Source: Sulfurospirillum_A sp029027265
GTDB taxonomy: Bacteria > Campylobacterota > Campylobacteria > Campylobacterales > Sulfurospirillaceae
DNA length: 64,000 nucleotides
Direction of reading: 5' to 3'
Assembly: GCA_029027265.1 (NCBI GenBank)
Contig: CP093061.1
Coordinates: 2,728,001 to 2,792,000, forward strand
Position 1 is the first letter of the stretch, and the number at the start of each line of letters is the position of its first letter. The position numbers were made by a program, and so were the translations under genes. This document shows, one piece after another, positions 54,186 through 61,153 of the stretch. The notes below the pieces were generated by a model. That model was not told where the DNA came from and did no database searches. It saw only the letters and a program-made list of their open reading frames with translations.

Positions 54186-55181
54186 TTAGAAGTCTAAAGG
54201 ACTTAAAACTTTTGTCTTATTTATTTGTGAAACAACATGAGTATATATCATCGTAGTCTCTACGCTTCTATGTCCCAACAGTTCTTGTATGGTTCTCAAA
54301 TCTATACCCGCTTGTAAAAGATGCGTGGCATACGAGTGCCTAAATATATGCGATGTAACCCTTTTATTTAAATTTGCTTTTTGTGAAGCTTGTTTTATAT
54401 TACGTCCAAAAGTTTTAGGGTGAACATGATGCCTCCTTATAGTATCACTTCTTGGGTCTTTAGAATTTTTTGCCATAGGAAATAAAAATTGCCATTTTGT
54501 TTCAAAACTAGCTTTTGGGTATTTCTTTGCTAAAGCATTAGGAAGATAAACCGTTCCATATCCATCTGATAAATCTTTTACATGTAGTTCTTTTATGCTT
54601 TCAACCTGTGCAAGGAGTTTTACTTTTAGTTTAACGGGAAGTGGTAAGCTTCTATCACTTAGGGATTTGCTATTCCATATATAAACTTTATCAAATCCGA
54701 AATCTATATCTTTAATCCTTATGTTAAGAACTTCATTCATACGCAAGCCACAGCCATACATAAGAGATAGCATGAGATTGTAGATACCACTTGTATTTAT
54801 TATGATTTCTTTAACTTCCTCGCGTGTTAAAACAGCAGGTATGTGTTTTCTTGTCTGTGCTCTAAGTGCTTGTATATTCCACTCACTCATGTCTATTCCT
54901 AACACTTCTTTATACAAAAATAAAATAGCTGAAAATGCTTGATTCTGTGTAGTAGGAGATACTCGCTTTTTTATAGCCAAACTTGTTAGGTATTGTTCTA
55001 TTTCATTTTTAGCCATTTCGATAGGGTGTTTTTTATTGTGAAAAAGTATGTAAGATTTTATCCAATGAATATATGTTTTTTCTGTAGAGATACTATAATG
55101 TTTAAACCTAATCTTGTCTCTAACAATATCCAATAATTTCTTTTTTTCACTCATCTCCACTTCCTTATCTTTAAGGGACAA
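54186..55181 (-). CDS. intI: Integron integrase IntI
   Basis: 331-residue tyrosine recombinase. The catalytic residues appear as Arg in GCGLRMNEVL, the His-Arg-His block in SHIFRHSYATHLLQAGIDLR with LLGHRS, and Tyr in TTMIYTHV. The IntI-specific insertion before the Arg-His-His end is present (YLPNALAKKYPKASFETKW, then DTIRRHHVHPKTFGRNI), which separates integron integrases from XerC/D. It inserts and excises cassettes at attI and attC. It is transcribed away from the array, as in standard integrons. ATG 55153 (MSEKKKLL) is a possible shorter start. Confidence 0.95.
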   Translation of the reverse strand: MSLKDKEVEMSEKKKLLDIVRDKIRFKHYSISTEKTYIHWIKSYILFHNKKHPIEMAKNEIEQYLTSLAIKKRVSPTTQNQAFSAILFLYKEVLGIDMSEWNIQALRAQTRKHIPAVLTREEVKEIIINTSGIYNLMLSLMYGCGLRMNEVLNIRIKDIDFGFDKVYIWNSKSLSDRSLPLPVKLKVKLLAQVESIKELHVKDLSDGYGTVYLPNALAKKYPKASFETKWQFLFPMAKNSKDPRSDTIRRHHVHPKTFGRNIKQASQKANLNKRVTSHIFRHSYATHLLQAGIDLRTIQELLGHRSVETTMIYTHVVSQINKTKVLSPLDF

Positions 55182-55402
55182 AATGTCCTTTTAATATATT
55201 ATTAAACAAATAACTCTATAAAATGTCCTATTATCTACAAAATTCTTGATAAAAGGACATTTTATTTTTAAGAATTATAATCTTTTTTAAGAAAAATAGT
55301 TAAAAACATTACAAAATGAAATATATTTCACATATGAGGAACATTTTTTATGTCTTATTAATTACTGACATAAAGCTATTTGTGATATAATGTTCGTTGA
55401 AT
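55182..55402 (+). promoter_or_regulatory. attI region and cassette promoter Pc
   Basis: A 221-base AT-rich stretch between intI and the first attC. CTGACA (55365-55370), 15 bases, then TATAAT (55386-55391) make a strong promoter reading into the array. GTTGAAT at 55396-55402 fits the GTTRRRY recombination core of attI, directly before the first foreign sequence. Upstream repeats of GGACA-ATTTT and TGTCC type (near 55165-55265) may be integrase or regulator sites. LexA control of intI cannot be judged. Confidence 0.6.
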
Positions 55403-55407
55403 AAATA

Positions 55408-55597
55408 GTTGCACGTTCCCGCTTTGCGGAAACGTGCAACGGCGAAGCTGAGCTCTAAACGAGCCACCAACCATTTGTCGTATTCCGCTTCGCTACATAC
55501 AACAAATGGCAGGAGTCTCACATCAAGGTCTATCTCAGAAAATCGCAAGCGAATTTTCCGACATACACATTAATGAAGCTCAGCTTCGCCGTTAGCC
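55408..55597 (+). repeat. attC-type sequence without a gene (first array unit)
   Basis: About 190 bases with no coding gene. GTTGCAC...GTGCAAC (55408-55440) forms a near-perfect hairpin. A 17-bp perfect inverted repeat, AACGGCGAAGCTGAGCT (55438-55454) and its complement (55577-55593), bounds a 120-base centre with further partial palindromes. It ends in GTTAGCC (55591-55597). Pieces of it recur at 57731-57791 and 61080-61134. Likely a composite or gene-less cassette. The 100 bases after it (55598-55697) only lead to the next gene. Confidence 0.65.
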
Positions 55598-55697
55598 CAC
55601 ATTAAAAGGAAGATGTCACTGTGAATTTTTTAAAATATATATTAGACTTCTTGCATAACCCCTTGTAGCCTCAGAGAACTTACAATAAAGGAAAAAT

Positions 55698-56237
55698 ATG
55701 TCAGTTATATTTGGTCTACTTTCTGGACTAGGTGCTATGATAGGTCTAGCAAATAAAAAATATGGAAAAATAAACAGTAAAAAAATAAATTTTATACATA
55801 TTAGTTTAATGGTTCTTATAATATTAATGCTAAGTCCTTCACTGAATCTTATCCTTCAGCTAATATTAAATTTTGAAGAAGAGTTTAGCACGGTATATAT
55901 AAAAATTGGTTTTTTAAACCCATTGGTAAATACAATATTGTGGGCTATAATAACAATAGTAATTATTATTATAGTCGCAGCAGTTTTTATTATTGCAGGT
56001 GCAAGGTCTGAAAAAGCTAGAAAACCCTTGATTACAATGATACCGATACTATTTACTTTAGAATTAATTAGAATAATAAGTGCATTTTTTTCAGCTATAC
56101 CAGGTTTTTATATTGGTTTTGCCATAGTATTAATGTTGATACTTTATGTACCAATGTTCTTCTTTTATCGTAATGAAAATGTGAAAAATATAATTTTTAA
56201 TAATATTATTAAAAGTGAAGAAGCAGAAAGTAGTTAG
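55698..56237 (+). CDS. Cassette gene: membrane protein of unknown function
   Basis: 179 residues with about four or five hydrophobic helices (near 2-18, 33-56, 75-100, 108-130 and 135-155) and a polar, acidic C-terminus (IIKSEEAESS). No known family. An AAAGGAAA ribosome site precedes the ATG. First gene of the cassette array, closest to Pc, so probably the best-expressed cassette. Confidence 0.7.
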   Translation: MSVIFGLLSGLGAMIGLANKKYGKINSKKINFIHISLMVLIILMLSPSLNLILQLILNFEEEFSTVYIKIGFLNPLVNTILWAIITIVIIIIVAAVFIIAGARSEKARKPLITMIPILFTLELIRIISAFFSAIPGFYIGFAIVLMLILYVPMFFFYRNENVKNIIFNNIIKSEEAESS

Positions 56238-56269
56238 AAACATAGCAAAACAATTCTCTAGTAGTTCAA

Positions 56270-56340
56270 ATATAACAAATCTTTGGAGAGCAATATGAAG
56301 CCAAAAAGCGGCTTCATATTGCTCACGACGAACGTTAGTT
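56270..56340 (+). repeat. attC site
   Basis: Begins with TATAACAAATC TTTGGAG and ends with AACGTTAGTT. The centre is a 15-bp perfect stem (56288-56302 with 56310-56324). The 5' TATAACAAA and 3' CGTTAG borders recall Vibrio-type attC repeats. 71 bases. Confidence 0.8.
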
Positions 56341-56381
56341 GACTAGATTAACAATATCAAAAAAATTAAAAGGATTAAATT

Positions 56382-56462
56382 ATGGGACTTCAAACAAAAA
56401 CAACATCTGAACTTATTAAAATTGGTTCAGCAGGAAAAGGAAATATTGTCATTGAAGATTAG
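56382..56462 (+). CDS. Possible 26-residue cassette ORF
   Basis: ATG after AAAAGGATTAAATT, ending at TAG 56460-56462; the peptide begins MGLQTKTTSELIKIGSAG. It has a good ribosome site and sits exactly where a cassette gene should. It is followed by a half attC (AACTAACAAATCAGAGCTC at 56466-56484). No similarity recognised; it may be the remnant of a longer gene. Confidence 0.35.
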   Translation: MGLQTKTTSELIKIGSAGKGNIVIED

Positions 56463-56501
56463 TTACAACTAACAAATCAGAGCTCTTACAAAGGAACAAA
56501 T

Positions 56502-56909
56502 TTGAAAGCAACAGACATCCCATTTGTAAAACATATTGGAATTGAAGAACAAAATAATAAAGTAACATTAGATTTTAATGAGAATGTACTTAACCATATT
56601 AAAACTATACATGCAAGTGCTCAATTTACATTGGCAGAAACACAAAGTGGTCTTCATCTCCAAAAACTCTTTCCAGAACTAGAAGGAAAAGTAATACCTG
56701 TTTTGAGAGATGCTCAAATAAAGTATAAAAAACCAGCTCAAAAAAAAATCCTAGCTATTGCATCATCAGATGAAGAAGCTGTTAAAAAATTCAAAGCTCA
56801 ATTTGAGAGAAAAAGTAGAGGCTCACTTCAAATTAATGTTGAAGTGAAAGATATAAATGATGCATTAACATGTCAAGCAACTTTTACTTGGTTTGTTCAA
56901 GCACTATAA
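56502..56909 (+). CDS. Cassette gene: hotdog-fold (DUF4442-like) protein
   Basis: 135 residues, TTG start after AAAGGAAC. VKHIGIEEQNNKVTLDFNEN and LNHIKTIHASAQFTLAETQS, with a strand-rich C-terminus ending ATFTWFVQAL, match the DUF4442/YiiD-C branch of hotdog thioesterase-like proteins. The substrate is unknown; an acyl-CoA or acyl-carrier thioester is possible. The upstream attC is only partial, so this cassette and the 26-residue ORF may now move together. Confidence 0.7.
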   Translation: MKATDIPFVKHIGIEEQNNKVTLDFNENVLNHIKTIHASAQFTLAETQSGLHLQKLFPELEGKVIPVLRDAQIKYKKPAQKKILAIASSDEEAVKKFKAQFERKSRGSLQINVEVKDINDALTCQATFTWFVQAL

Positions 56910-56912
56910 AGA

Positions 56913-56940
56913 GATAACAAAACAGAGTAGCTGAGCTCTC
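56913..56940 (+). repeat. Truncated attC (5' half only)
   Basis: GATAACAAAACAGAGTAGCT then GAGCTCTC follows the hotdog gene stop. The 5' border of an attC is present, but no GTTRRRY-type 3' border lies before the next ribosome site at 56945. A similar half-site lies at 56466-56484. Loss of the 3' half would freeze two cassettes together. Confidence 0.5.
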
Positions 56941-56957
56941 AATTAAAAGGAGACAAG

Positions 56958-57725
56958 ATAAGTCTGATACTTTATACAGTAGCGTACTATTATATTCTGC
57001 TTGGAACTATAAATGATGGCTTTTCTGGTTTTCTATTAAGTACTCCATATGCATTATTTTTGCTTTGGGAAATCAAATACCTGAAAAAAGATAGTAATAT
57101 CAAATATTTACATATATTTATACTGTTAATCGCCGTTTTTGCTATTTTTTCTGATCGTAGCCGTTCAGAGTTTTTTTATCCACTTATTGGCAAAACATAT
57201 ACAATAACTAGTGATATTAATTATTCATACGGGAATGATTATATAAATTGGATTGAAATTTATGATGTTCCATACTATCATCCTATGAACCTACCAAAAA
57301 CAATGTTTCTTCTTAAAGCTGAAGACACATTCACTATAAAAAGGCAGATACTCAAAGGGCATGCAGATTTTGGTACACAATATATATTTGAAATTCAATC
57401 CAACCGATTTAATGAGCTATATGAGTATTTGGAATCACATAGAAATGAAATGGAAACCTTGTACACTCAAAATAATGAAAACAGTATGTATAGTAAAAAT
57501 GAACCAATTTATGTATATGACAATCATAGAGTGTACATTCGTGAATATACACTCTATGATTTTTTTAAATCACAAAGGTTAAAATATAGCTATAATAATT
57601 CAAGTAGACTTGAAAATAGTTATATTTTTTATGGTTTTTATATTTTCATATATCTATTTGTAACAGCTTTGTTTTTTTTATTGCTAACTTATAGAAATAA
57701 AAAGGTGTTTTATGAAAAAAGATAA
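56958..57725 (+). CDS. Cassette gene: membrane protein, ATA or lost start
   Basis: The frame from 56958 to 57725 encodes 255 residues. AAAAGGAG (56945-56952) lies five bases before ATA at 56958, where an ATG would be expected; the next usable codon in frame, TTG 57060, lies inside a hydrophobic segment. Residues after ATA read ISLILYTVAYYYILLGTIND and continue as membrane helix, so the gene probably starts there, by an ATA codon or a mutated ATG. Two N-terminal helices, a polar domain of about 120 residues and a C-terminal helix (FYGFYIFIYLFVTALFFLLL) are predicted. Family unknown. Confidence 0.6.
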   Translation: MSLILYTVAYYYILLGTINDGFSGFLLSTPYALFLLWEIKYLKKDSNIKYLHIFILLIAVFAIFSDRSRSEFFYPLIGKTYTITSDINYSYGNDYINWIEIYDVPYYHPMNLPKTMFLLKAEDTFTIKRQILKGHADFGTQYIFEIQSNRFNELYEYLESHRNEMETLYTQNNENSMYSKNEPIYVYDNHRVYIREYTLYDFFKSQRLKYSYNNSSRLENSYIFYGFYIFIYLFVTALFFLLLTYRNKKVFYEKR

Positions 57726-57798
57726 CAAGCACGTGGAGCGGAAACGTGCAACGGCGAAGCTAAGCTCTAAACGAGCCACCAACCATTTGTCGTTATAC
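57721..57798 (+). repeat. attC site
   Basis: Starts GATAACAAGC, overlapping the stop of the upstream gene, and ends CGTTATAC; the ATAAC and GTTAT borders are complementary. The centre (AACGTGCAACGGCGAAGCT, AGCTCTAAACGAGCCACCAA) is nearly identical to 55432-55480 of the first array unit. 78 bases. Confidence 0.8.
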
Positions 57799-57812
57799 TA
57801 AAGGAAATAAAA

Positions 57813-58430
57813 ATGGAATTATATTTTTTATACATTGCTATAGCAACCATTACTATTTCTAGTCCTGGTCCAGGAGTAATTTTAACTATATCAAACTCGT
57901 TACGGTATGGTTTTACAAAAGCTATTTTTGGAATTATTGGTATTGCATTAACTATGTTATTTCTTGCAATAATTTCAGCCACAAGTTTAAGTATTATATT
58001 ATCTACATCTGCTTTTGCATTTATAATTCTTAAATATATTGGTGCAATATATTTAATTTATTTGGGAATTAAACTTTGGAATTCCAATGAAACATTTTCA
58101 GAAAATAAAGAATATAAACAAAAAACTAATTTAAATTTGTTTTTGGAAAGTATTTTAATTACATTACTAAATCCCAAACCAATATTATTTTTTACTGCAC
58201 TATTTCCACAATTTATAAATCAAAATGAAAACTATATTAGTCAATTTATTATTTTATCACTTATTTTTAGTAGCTTAGTAATTATTATTCATTTTTTATA
58301 TGGTATACCAGCAAGTTTTGCACGAGCTAAACTTACGACACCAAAAATTAGTAGAATAATAAATAAAACTAGTGGTAGTATTTTAATGTGTTTTGGAATA
58401 GGATTAGCTGTATCTAATAGGCAAGTATAA
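57813..58430 (+). CDS. Cassette gene: LysE-family exporter
   Basis: 205 residues, six membrane helices. ATITISSPGPGVILTISNSL near the N-terminus is the LysE/RhtB family motif, and KYIGAIYLIYLGIKLWNS follows. It exports amino acids or related small molecules; the substrate is unknown. AAAGGAAA precedes the ATG. The stop codon lies inside the next attC, as is usual for cassettes. Confidence 0.85.
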   Translation: MELYFLYIAIATITISSPGPGVILTISNSLRYGFTKAIFGIIGIALTMLFLAIISATSLSIILSTSAFAFIILKYIGAIYLIYLGIKLWNSNETFSENKEYKQKTNLNLFLESILITLLNPKPILFFTALFPQFINQNENYISQFIILSLIFSSLVIIIHFLYGIPASFARAKLTTPKISRIINKTSGSILMCFGIGLAVSNRQV

Positions 58431-58470
58431 CAAAACATTGGAAGAAGACCGAATAACCAAGCCGTTATAT
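58425..58470 (+). repeat. Short attC site
   Basis: GTATAACAAAACATTGGAAG at the 5' side and AACCAAGCCGTTATAT at the 3' side, 46 bases. R and L boxes (GTATAAC with GTTATAT, TTGG with CCAA) are complementary. A compact, intact-looking attC. Confidence 0.8.
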
Positions 58471-58487
58471 GAGGAAAGGAATATTAA

Positions 58488-58627
58488 TTGCGACATTTAA
58501 AACCAATTGAAGCATATTCTTTTTATGTTTTAAATGACTTATGGGATATAGAAATTATAGAATTAGCAAACTATTGGTTAGAAAATGATGTAATCACTGA
58601 CAGCTTTTGTCAATTATGTTGTGTTGA
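58488..58627 (+). pseudogene. Cassette gene interrupted by an IS element
   Basis: TTG start after GAGGAAAGG, then 47 codons beginning LRHLKPIEAYSFYVLNDLWD and including YWLENDVITDSFCQLC before the IS left end at 58628. The rest of the gene is not found right of the IS. No family recognised; the fragment is acidic and aromatic. Confidence 0.65.
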
Positions 58628-58695
58628 TGTAAGCCTCCCCAAAAACTGAACCATCTAAAACAGAATAATTCTGATAAAATAAATCAGGAGGGTTC

Positions 58696-58962
58696 ATGCG
58701 AAAGAGTAAATTCACAGACAAGCAAATTGTCGAGATTTTAAGAGCTATAGAAGAAGGTGCACCAGTTGTAGAAACACTAAGAACTAAAGGTGTAAGTAAA
58801 GATACCTACTATAAGTGGAAACGTAAGTTCAATGGAATGGAAACTGGAGATGTCAAGAAACTTAGAGAGTTAGAACGAGAAAATGCCAAACTGAAAAAAA
58901 TGTACGCAGATATGGCATTGATGAATGAAGCACTAAAAGATGTAATTGAAAAAAAGCTCTAA
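58696..58962 (+). CDS. IS3-family transposase OrfA
   Basis: 88 residues. A helix-turn-helix (FTDKQIVEILRAIEEGAPVV, SKDTYYKWKRKF) followed by a leucine-zipper-like helix (LRELERENAKLKKMYADMAL) matches IS407-group OrfA. It ends shortly after a run of seven A and a G at 58949-58956, a slippery site of the type that allows -1 frameshifting into orfB. Confidence 0.93.
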   Translation: MRKSKFTDKQIVEILRAIEEGAPVVETLRTKGVSKDTYYKWKRKFNGMETGDVKKLRELERENAKLKKMYADMALMNEALKDVIEKKL

Positions 58963-59840
58963 AGCCTGATGATAAAAGAGATATTGTAAAACATATAGTG
59001 ATTGATTTTTCTATCAATATCACTCAGGCTTGTAAAGTTCTACATTTAAGTAAATCATCTTATTATTATGAAAAAAGAATCAAAGATGATAGTGAGATAA
59101 TAGATGCTATAAATAAATTAGTTGATAAACACCCAAGAAATGGCTTCTGGCTGCTTTTTAACCGCTTACGTAAACTTGGCTTTGCCTGGAATCATAAAAG
59201 AGTTTATCGTGTCTATAAGGCTATGGGACTAAACTTTAAAAAAAGATGTAAAAAACGAATACCAAAAAGGATAAAACAACCACTACAAGACCTGTTTGAA
59301 CCAAATGAGCAATGGAGTATGGACTTTATGTCTGATTCTTTATATAGTGGAAGAAGATATCGTATCTTAAATATCATGGATGAGTTTAATAGAGAACTTA
59401 TAGAGTTTGAAGTTGGAACTTCATTACCAGCTGTAAAAGTTATACAAGCTCTTCAAAGAGCTATTGATTTTAGAGGAAAACCTAAGTCAATAAGAGTAGA
59501 TAATGGTCCAGAGTTCATATCTCATAAACTTGAGATGTGGTGCTATATTCACAATATTGAACTCAAATTTATACAACCTGGATGCCCAACTCAGAACTCA
59601 AGAGTTGAGAGATTTAATGGATCTATGCGTAGAGAGTTTTTTCTCAAAGAGAGTGATTACTTCGTAACCGCTTTGCTTCACAAGAATGCTTATCTGTTTT
59701 ACACTCTTGATGAAGTCAAAACTATGGTTAAAGAGTGGATTGATGACTATAATAATCATAGACCACATGCAGTTTTAGGAAAGTTAAGTCCTATTGAATA
59801 TTTAAATAAGTACAATTTAAATATGAGTTATTCCGTTTAA
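58950..59840 (+). CDS. IS3-family transposase OrfB (made by -1 frameshift)
   Basis: The frame is open from the slippery site; GTG 58998 is the first canonical start, but fusion to OrfA by frameshift (…EKKALKPDDKR) is the family mode. The DDE integrase core is complete: first Asp in QWSMDFMSDSL, second in SIRVDNGPEFIS, Glu in SRVERFNGSMRREF. With intact OrfA and ends, the element could be active. Confidence 0.9.
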   Translation, partial: KKALKPDDKRDIVKHIVIDFSINITQACKVLHLSKSSYYYEKRIKDDSEIIDAINKLVDKHPRNGFWLLFNRLRKLGFAWNHKRVYRVYKAMGLNFKKRCKKRIPKRIKQPLQDLFEPNEQWSMDFMSDSLYSGRRYRILNIMDEFNRELIEFEVGTSLPAVKVIQALQRAIDFRGKPKSIRVDNGPEFISHKLEMWCYIHNIELKFIQPGCPTQNSRVERFNGSMRREFFLKESDYFVTALLHKNAYLFYTLDEVKTMVKEWIDDYNNHRPHAVLGKLSPIEYLNKYNLNMSYSV

Positions 59841-59869
59841 GCTTGATTGGTTTAAGGGGAGGTTTACAA

Positions 59870-60050
59870 AGATATATGCATAGCTATAACTCAAAAAGAT
59901 TGCATTCAGCTATTGACTATAAAACTCCTAATGAAGTTTATTATCAAGCAGTTAATAATTTAGTCTCTAAAGGAGTAAAAAAGTTACAAGTGGTGTCGTA
60001 AGTTGGTGGAATTAAATTATTTGATTTAGTGGTCTTGACAATGGGGTGCA
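59870..60050 (+). mobile_element. Right-end remnant of a second IS3-family element
   Basis: 59870-60001 encodes the last 43 residues of another OrfB (RYMHSYNSKRLHSAIDYKTP then NEVYYQ), a different subgroup from the neighbouring IS. The segment to about 60050 ends GACAATGGGGTGCA, whose complement TGCACCCC is a typical IS3-family tip. The left part is missing. Confidence 0.75.
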
Positions 60051-60056
60051 TTATAA

Positions 60057-61037
60057 ATGTTAGAATTAAATATAACGAAACCAACTTTAATTGAAGCAGG
60101 TCTTGTAATTATTAGAAGGGTTCTTAATCAAATTATTTCACATGAAATTGATGCTATAGTTGGTATAAACTATATACATGAAGAACTACATGATGAGATG
60201 AGCAGCAATTTAGAAAAAAAATTTAGTGGACATATTTGTTCTAGACCAGATTACAATAATACAAAAAAATATTTTAGAGAGAAAGACTCAGGGATTAATT
60301 TTGATTTAACTCAACTTTTTGGATGGGAAAGAGAATATAGTGATTGTATTACTGGTTCAGCATTAAATTTTTACTATGATATCTCAAGAGATAAAGCAGA
60401 ATTAAAAATATATCAACATGTAATAGAAGAAGCAGAAAATTGGCTAAAAGAAGCTAAATCACATAACAAAAACGAGGAGACCAATATGAATATATTACTT
60501 GTAACTGCAGGATACTCTATCTTTGATGCTAAAGGACAATTAAATGGTTTCTTAGCTTATATTACAGAGAAGCACCTGAGTAAAAAGGGGCATAAAGTTA
60601 AAATTTCTGATACTACGAAAGATACATGGAATGTAAATAGAGAAGTGGACAAACTTCTTTGGGCAAATACTATTATATATTTTACCCCTATAATGTGGTT
60701 CAACATGCCAGTACCCATGGTGAAGTGGTTAGATGAAGTACTCCTATATGAAAAAACATTTGTTATAACAGAAGAGTATGGTGAAGGTGGGCAAGTTCCA
60801 GCAGATAATTTTATGATAGTAACCACTTCAAATATGAAAAGTTCTGATCTCGGAAAAGGATTTGTAATGAAGAATACACCACATATAGATGGTGTGCTTC
60901 AGCCCCTCATTATGACAAACAACTACCTAAATATACGTAACCAAATACCTACTTTTCATGCAGGAGATGTAATTTCAGGGGATACATCATGGATAGAAAA
61001 AGCTTTTCTCAAACATTTAGAAGATAATTTTAAATAG
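60057..61037 (+). CDS. Continuous ORF: unknown N-terminal segment fused to MdaB-like protein
   Basis: A single open frame of 326 codons. Residues 1-143 (starting LELNITKPTLIEAGLVIIRR) match nothing I know; they begin just after the IS remnant. From residue 144 the sequence is a complete flavodoxin-fold quinone reductase, with its own ribosome site (next entry). The junction contains CATAACAAAAACGAGG, like an attC 5' border without its 3' half. I read this as two genes joined when an attC was deleted, the first having lost its stop. Confidence 0.5.
   Translation: MLELNITKPTLIEAGLVIIRRVLNQIISHEIDAIVGINYIHEELHDEMSSNLEKKFSGHICSRPDYNNTKKYFREKDSGINFDLTQLFGWEREYSDCITGSALNFYYDISRDKAELKIYQHVIEEAENWLKEAKSHNKNEETNMNILLVTAGYSIFDAKGQLNGFLAYITEKHLSKKGHKVKISDTTKDTWNVNREVDKLLWANTIIYFTPIMWFNMPVPMVKWLDEVLLYEKTFVITEEYGEGGQVPADNFMIVTTSNMKSSDLGKGFVMKNTPHIDGVLQPLIMTNNYLNIRNQIPTFHAGDVISGDTSWIEKAFLKHLEDNFK
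60486..61037 (+). CDS. MdaB-like NAD(P)H quinone oxidoreductase
   Basis: 183 residues from ATG 60486, preceded by GAGGAGA. Flavodoxin-like fold of the MdaB/NQO family: MNILLVTAGYSIFDAKGQLN, the IIYFTPIMWFNMPVPMVKWL FAD-site segment and EYGEGGQVPADNFMIVTTSN. Two-electron reduction of quinones protects against oxidative stress, and Helicobacter MdaB is the best-known relative. Probably translated alone from its own ribosome site, even if a longer fused form also exists. Confidence 0.8.
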   Translation: MNILLVTAGYSIFDAKGQLNGFLAYITEKHLSKKGHKVKISDTTKDTWNVNREVDKLLWANTIIYFTPIMWFNMPVPMVKWLDEVLLYEKTFVITEEYGEGGQVPADNFMIVTTSNMKSSDLGKGFVMKNTPHIDGVLQPLIMTNNYLNIRNQIPTFHAGDVISGDTSWIEKAFLKHLEDNFK

Positions 61038-61050
61038 TAATTTCTAAAAT

Positions 61051-61138
61051 ATATAACAAATACTTGGAGAGAAATAGTCGTTGCACGTTCCCGCTTTGCG
61101 GAAACGTGCAACGGCTAAGCTCAGCTTCGCCGTTAAGT
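61051..61138 (+). repeat. attC site with embedded 33-base hairpin
   Basis: ATATAACAAATACTTGGAGAG at the 5' side and GCCGTTAAGT at the 3' side, 88 bases. GTTGCAC...GTGCAAC (61080-61112) is identical to 55408-55440. AACGGCTAAGCT and AGCTTCGCCGTT (61110-61134) are a collapsed form of the 17-bp inverted repeat of the first array unit. Confidence 0.8.
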
Positions 61139-61153
61139 TACAAAAGGGAAAAC

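Larger units (their letters stand above)
6995..54590. repeat. Dispersed TACATGTA palindrome family (about 40 copies)
   Basis: Copies of ACATGTA, mostly as TTACATGTAA or CTACATGTAG, occur near 6996, 7016, 8420, 8440, 8641, 9005, 9168, 10989, 12425, 12903, 13076, 13326, 16245, 16802, 20313, 20332, 20972, 23464, 28453, 28869, 29408, 29492, 32892, 32995, 33510, 33840, 33902, 33922, 35878, 37067, 37358, 37634, 47773, 47942, 50768, 50791, 51038, 53019, 53821 and 54580. Positions are read by eye. None was seen in 1-6970 or 54600-64000. In genes they mostly read Leu-His-Val. Confidence 0.8.
58628..59868 (+). mobile_element. IS3-family insertion sequence, IS407 group, 1241 bp
   Basis: Ends are TGTAAGCCTCCCC (58628-58640) and its imperfect inverse GGGGAGGTTTACA (59856-59868). 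It carries orfA and orfB in the -1 arrangement. The flanking four bases differ (TTGA left, AAGA right), so no target duplication remains. The right flank is the remnant of another IS. A deletion next to the element after insertion explains both. Confidence 0.9.

Noticed and set aside
55348..55548. Minus-strand ORF over the attI/attC region
   Set aside because: It arises from the palindromic attC sequence, has no ribosome site and no protein-like features.
58942..58998. orfA/orfB break as evidence of a dead transposase
   Set aside because: The -1 arrangement with a run of A residues followed by G is the normal programmed frameshift of IS3-family elements.
61064..61153. N-terminal extension of the RDD protein
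   Set aside because: These codons are the attC sequence itself; a ribosome site stands directly before ATG 61154.
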